Origin: Bacteroidales bacterium
GTDB lineage: Bacteria; Bacteroidota; Bacteroidia; Bacteroidales; P3
DNA: 64,000 bases
Direction: 5' to 3'
Assembly: GCA_017449525.1 (NCBI GenBank)
Contig: JAFTFL010000002.1
Span: forward strand, 62,001-126,000
Position numbers and translations under genes: made by a program. The notes under the pieces were generated by a model, which made no database searches, was not told the origin of the DNA, and was given only the letters and a program-made list of their open reading frames with translations. This document shows positions 62,621 through 64,000 of this stretch, piece by piece. Every line of letters starts with the position of its first letter. Positions within the stretch are counted from its first letter, which is position 1.

Positions 62621-62719
62621 ATCCGATGGTGTAGGGGATGTGGTGCGAGGGGCGCACTGCGTAGGCGAGTGTGGGGAAACGAGGGGTGGGGCAGGGCGCG
62701 TGGCGGTGAGTGGTTGGGC

Positions 62720-63628
62720 TCACTTGGCTGCAGGTGCAGCAGCCCTGCTACTATTGACCAGGACAACTCCGCCTACCACCATACAAGCTGCCAGAACTTT
62801 TTGCCACGTGATCCTGTCCATGCCGATGCTGATACTGATGATGGTGGCCACGATGGGTTGGGTGTAGCTGTACATGCTGACGAGGGTCGGCCGTATGTTC
62901 TTCTGTCCGATGGGTATCAGGAAGTAGGCCACAAAGGTGGCCATCACAATGAGGTAGGCCAATTCGCTCAGCATGCGGGGTGTAACCAGTGTCCACTGCA
63001 CACCGTGTACCTGTGGGAGCGCTAAGGGGAGCGAACACAGCGCGGCAAACAGGAACATCCACTTCATGAAGGTTACTGCCCTGTAGCGTGCAATGAGCGG
63101 TCGAAAGATGCCGAGGTAGAGGGCGAAACTGGCCGAGTTGAGCAGTACAAAGAGAATGCCAATGGGGCTGGTGTGCTCCACGCGTGCTTCCGCATGGATG
63201 GACTGCAGTATCAGAAATACTACGCCCACAAAGCTGAGGGCTACGCCCCCCGCCTTCTTGGTGGTGATAGGCTCTTTCAGCACGACGGCGGCCACCAACA
63301 TGGTCATGATGGGCGTTACGGAGTTGATGACCGACAGGTCTACCGGTGCGGTGTAGCCTATGGCAGTCAAGAATGTCCACTGGGGTATCACCAGGCCGAG
63401 CAGCGAGGCTCCCAAGATGGGCAACAGGTCGCCCCGTGCCACCTTTTCCTTCGGCAGTACGAGACTGAGTAGCCAAAAGAGCATGGCCACCACGATGCAT
63501 CGTATCGACGTTATTACGATAGGTGGAAAGGCATCGGTAGTGGCAATGTCGCGACAGACGATGATGTTGAACGCAAAGATGATGTAGGTTGTCAGACAGG
63601 CCAAGTGGCCGATGAGTGTCTTATTCAT
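62720..63628 (-). CDS. EamA/DMT-superfamily transporter
   Basis: 302 residues, ten membrane helices in two five-helix EamA repeats. 'FPPIVITSIRCIVVAMLFW' and 'VLKEPITTKKAGGVALSFVGVVFLIL' close the first, 'QKNIRPTLVSMYSYTQPIVATIISISIGMDRITWQKVLAACMVVGGVVLVN' the second. Exports or imports small metabolites; substrate not predictable. It is 50 bp downstream of dapD in the same direction. Confidence 0.9.
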   Translation of the reverse strand: MNKTLIGHLACLTTYIIFAFNIIVCRDIATTDAFPPIVITSIRCIVVAMLFWLLSLVLPKEKVARGDLLPILGASLLGLVIPQWTFLTAIGYTAPVDLSVINSVTPIMTMLVAAVVLKEPITTKKAGGVALSFVGVVFLILQSIHAEARVEHTSPIGILFVLLNSASFALYLGIFRPLIARYRAVTFMKWMFLFAALCSLPLALPQVHGVQWTLVTPRMLSELAYLIVMATFVAYFLIPIGQKNIRPTLVSMYSYTQPIVATIISISIGMDRITWQKVLAACMVVGGVVLVNSSRAAAPAAK

Positions 63629-63678
63629 GCTTTATGCCAACGGTTGGAACGGCGAATGTGGTTGGGGAGCAACGTGTG

Positions 63679-64000
63679 CTATTGTTGCAGGAAATCGCGC
63701 AGTGCGTCGTTGAGCGACGTCTTCTTGTCGGTGCTCTCCTTGCGGTGGCCTATGATGAGTGCACATCCCACCTGATAGTCGCCAGCTGGGAAATGCTTGG
63801 TGTAGCTGCCCGGCACCACCACGCTGCGTGCCGGCACGTGCCCGCGATACTCGGTTGGTGTGCTTGTTGTTACGTCAATGATGTGAGTGCTTGCCGTCAG
63901 AATGGTGTTGGCCGCAAGCACCGCTTCGCGCTCCACACGGACGCCCTCCACCACGACACAGCGCGAGCCGATGAAGCAGTGGTCCTCAATGATGACAGGG
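63679..64000 (-). CDS. dapD: Tetrahydrodipicolinate N-succinyltransferase, partial (C-terminal part)
   Basis: The gene runs off the window edge; only about 106 C-terminal residues are present. They show left-handed beta-helix turns ('VIIEDHCFIGSRCVVVEGVRVEREAVLAANTILTASTHIID') and the DapD ending ('GHVPARSVVVPGSYTKHFPAGDYQVGCALIIGHRKESTDKKTSLNDALRDF'). It succinylates tetrahydrodipicolinate in the diaminopimelate/lysine route, the pathway fed by asd at 43 kb. Confidence 0.9.
   Translation of the reverse strand, partial: PVIIEDHCFIGSRCVVVEGVRVEREAVLAANTILTASTHIIDVTTSTPTEYRGHVPARSVVVPGSYTKHFPAGDYQVGCALIIGHRKESTDKKTSLNDALRDFLQQ

Larger units (their letters stand above)
62198..62719. other. Gene-poor spacer with GTACGG repeats and an orphan promoter motif
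   Basis: About 520 bp between convergent genes. TACTTTTG at 62311-62318 (plus strand) is followed by GGAAC/GTTCC and other complementary segments, then two GTACGGCATCGG words (62562-62620). No coding frame is credible and no RNA family was recognised. Confidence 0.5.

Noticed and set aside
62391..62867. 158-codon plus-strand frame across the last spacer
   Set aside because: Composition is random, it includes the GTACGG repeats and overlaps the 3' end of the EamA gene in antisense.
1..64000. Prophage, integrative element or restriction/defence system
   Set aside because: No integrase, phage structural gene, relaxase, Cas or restriction genes were found in the window.

Overview
The window is a chromosomal segment of a Bacteroidota bacterium, most likely order Bacteroidales (Prevotella/Porphyromonas-like). 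Three things support this. Many genes have the Bacteroidota sigma-ABfr promoter form (TTG, about 20 bp, TAnnTTTG), with little Shine-Dalgarno signal. Several families are typical of the phylum: type IX secretion/gliding proteins (PorD, PorW/SprE, GldH-like), DUF4199, DUF3822, DUF4476, DUF5715, bactofilin and a fused sugar kinase-RapZ protein. ABC-F, RarA, QueA, Def and RuvX are arranged in compact operons, several with 4-bp ATGA overlaps. Genus cannot be fixed by eye.

Layout. 1-3 kb: end of an M16 peptidase homologue without a metal site, a perfect 46-bp palindrome, then ruvX-def-TPR lipoprotein on the minus strand. 3-10.8 kb: a repeat-bearing spacer, a CAU-anticodon tRNA, an ATP-grasp protein divergent from porD, an aminotransferase, a Zn/Cd P-type ATPase with a Fur/Zur regulator, and ybaK. 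10.8-15.1 kb: operon queA-rarA-ABC-F (minus). 16-35.9 kb: mostly plus-strand genes for glycosyltransferases, signal peptidase I, cyclophilin, an orphan response regulator, a PhnP-like hydrolase, a DUF4199-GT2-HAD-DUF5715 cluster, ychF, porW, bactofilin, AtpZ-like, kinase-RapZ, DUF3822-rsmD, purC and CYTH. 36-40.4 kb: YfcC transporter, M28 peptidase preceded by five 22-23 bp tandem repeats, and a lipoprotein/barrel pair. 40.5-47.6 kb (minus): uvrC, asd-gldH, a TPR lipoprotein, and DUF4476 with an acyltransferase. 47.6-56.7 kb (minus): a surface-polysaccharide locus with wzt at its start, wzm at its end, four glycosyltransferases between them and an AT-rich decayed centre. 57.3-64 kb: dnaN, lemA-TPM, a secreted YD-like protein with a Lys/Ala tail, an EamA transporter and partial dapD.

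The most unusual features are not protein genes. A short palindromic word (GCCGTACGGC and close variants) recurs about twenty times and almost only in gene-poor spacers. The same spacers carry promoter-like TAnnTTTG motifs with no gene behind them. One (43.9-44.55 kb) also has a run of perfect hairpins that looks like a structured transcript. In the polysaccharide locus, an FkbM-type methyltransferase gene and a neighbouring remnant can be read through by adding single bases to short homopolymers, mostly A6 tracts. This points to slippage-driven decay, phase variation or a sequencing artefact.
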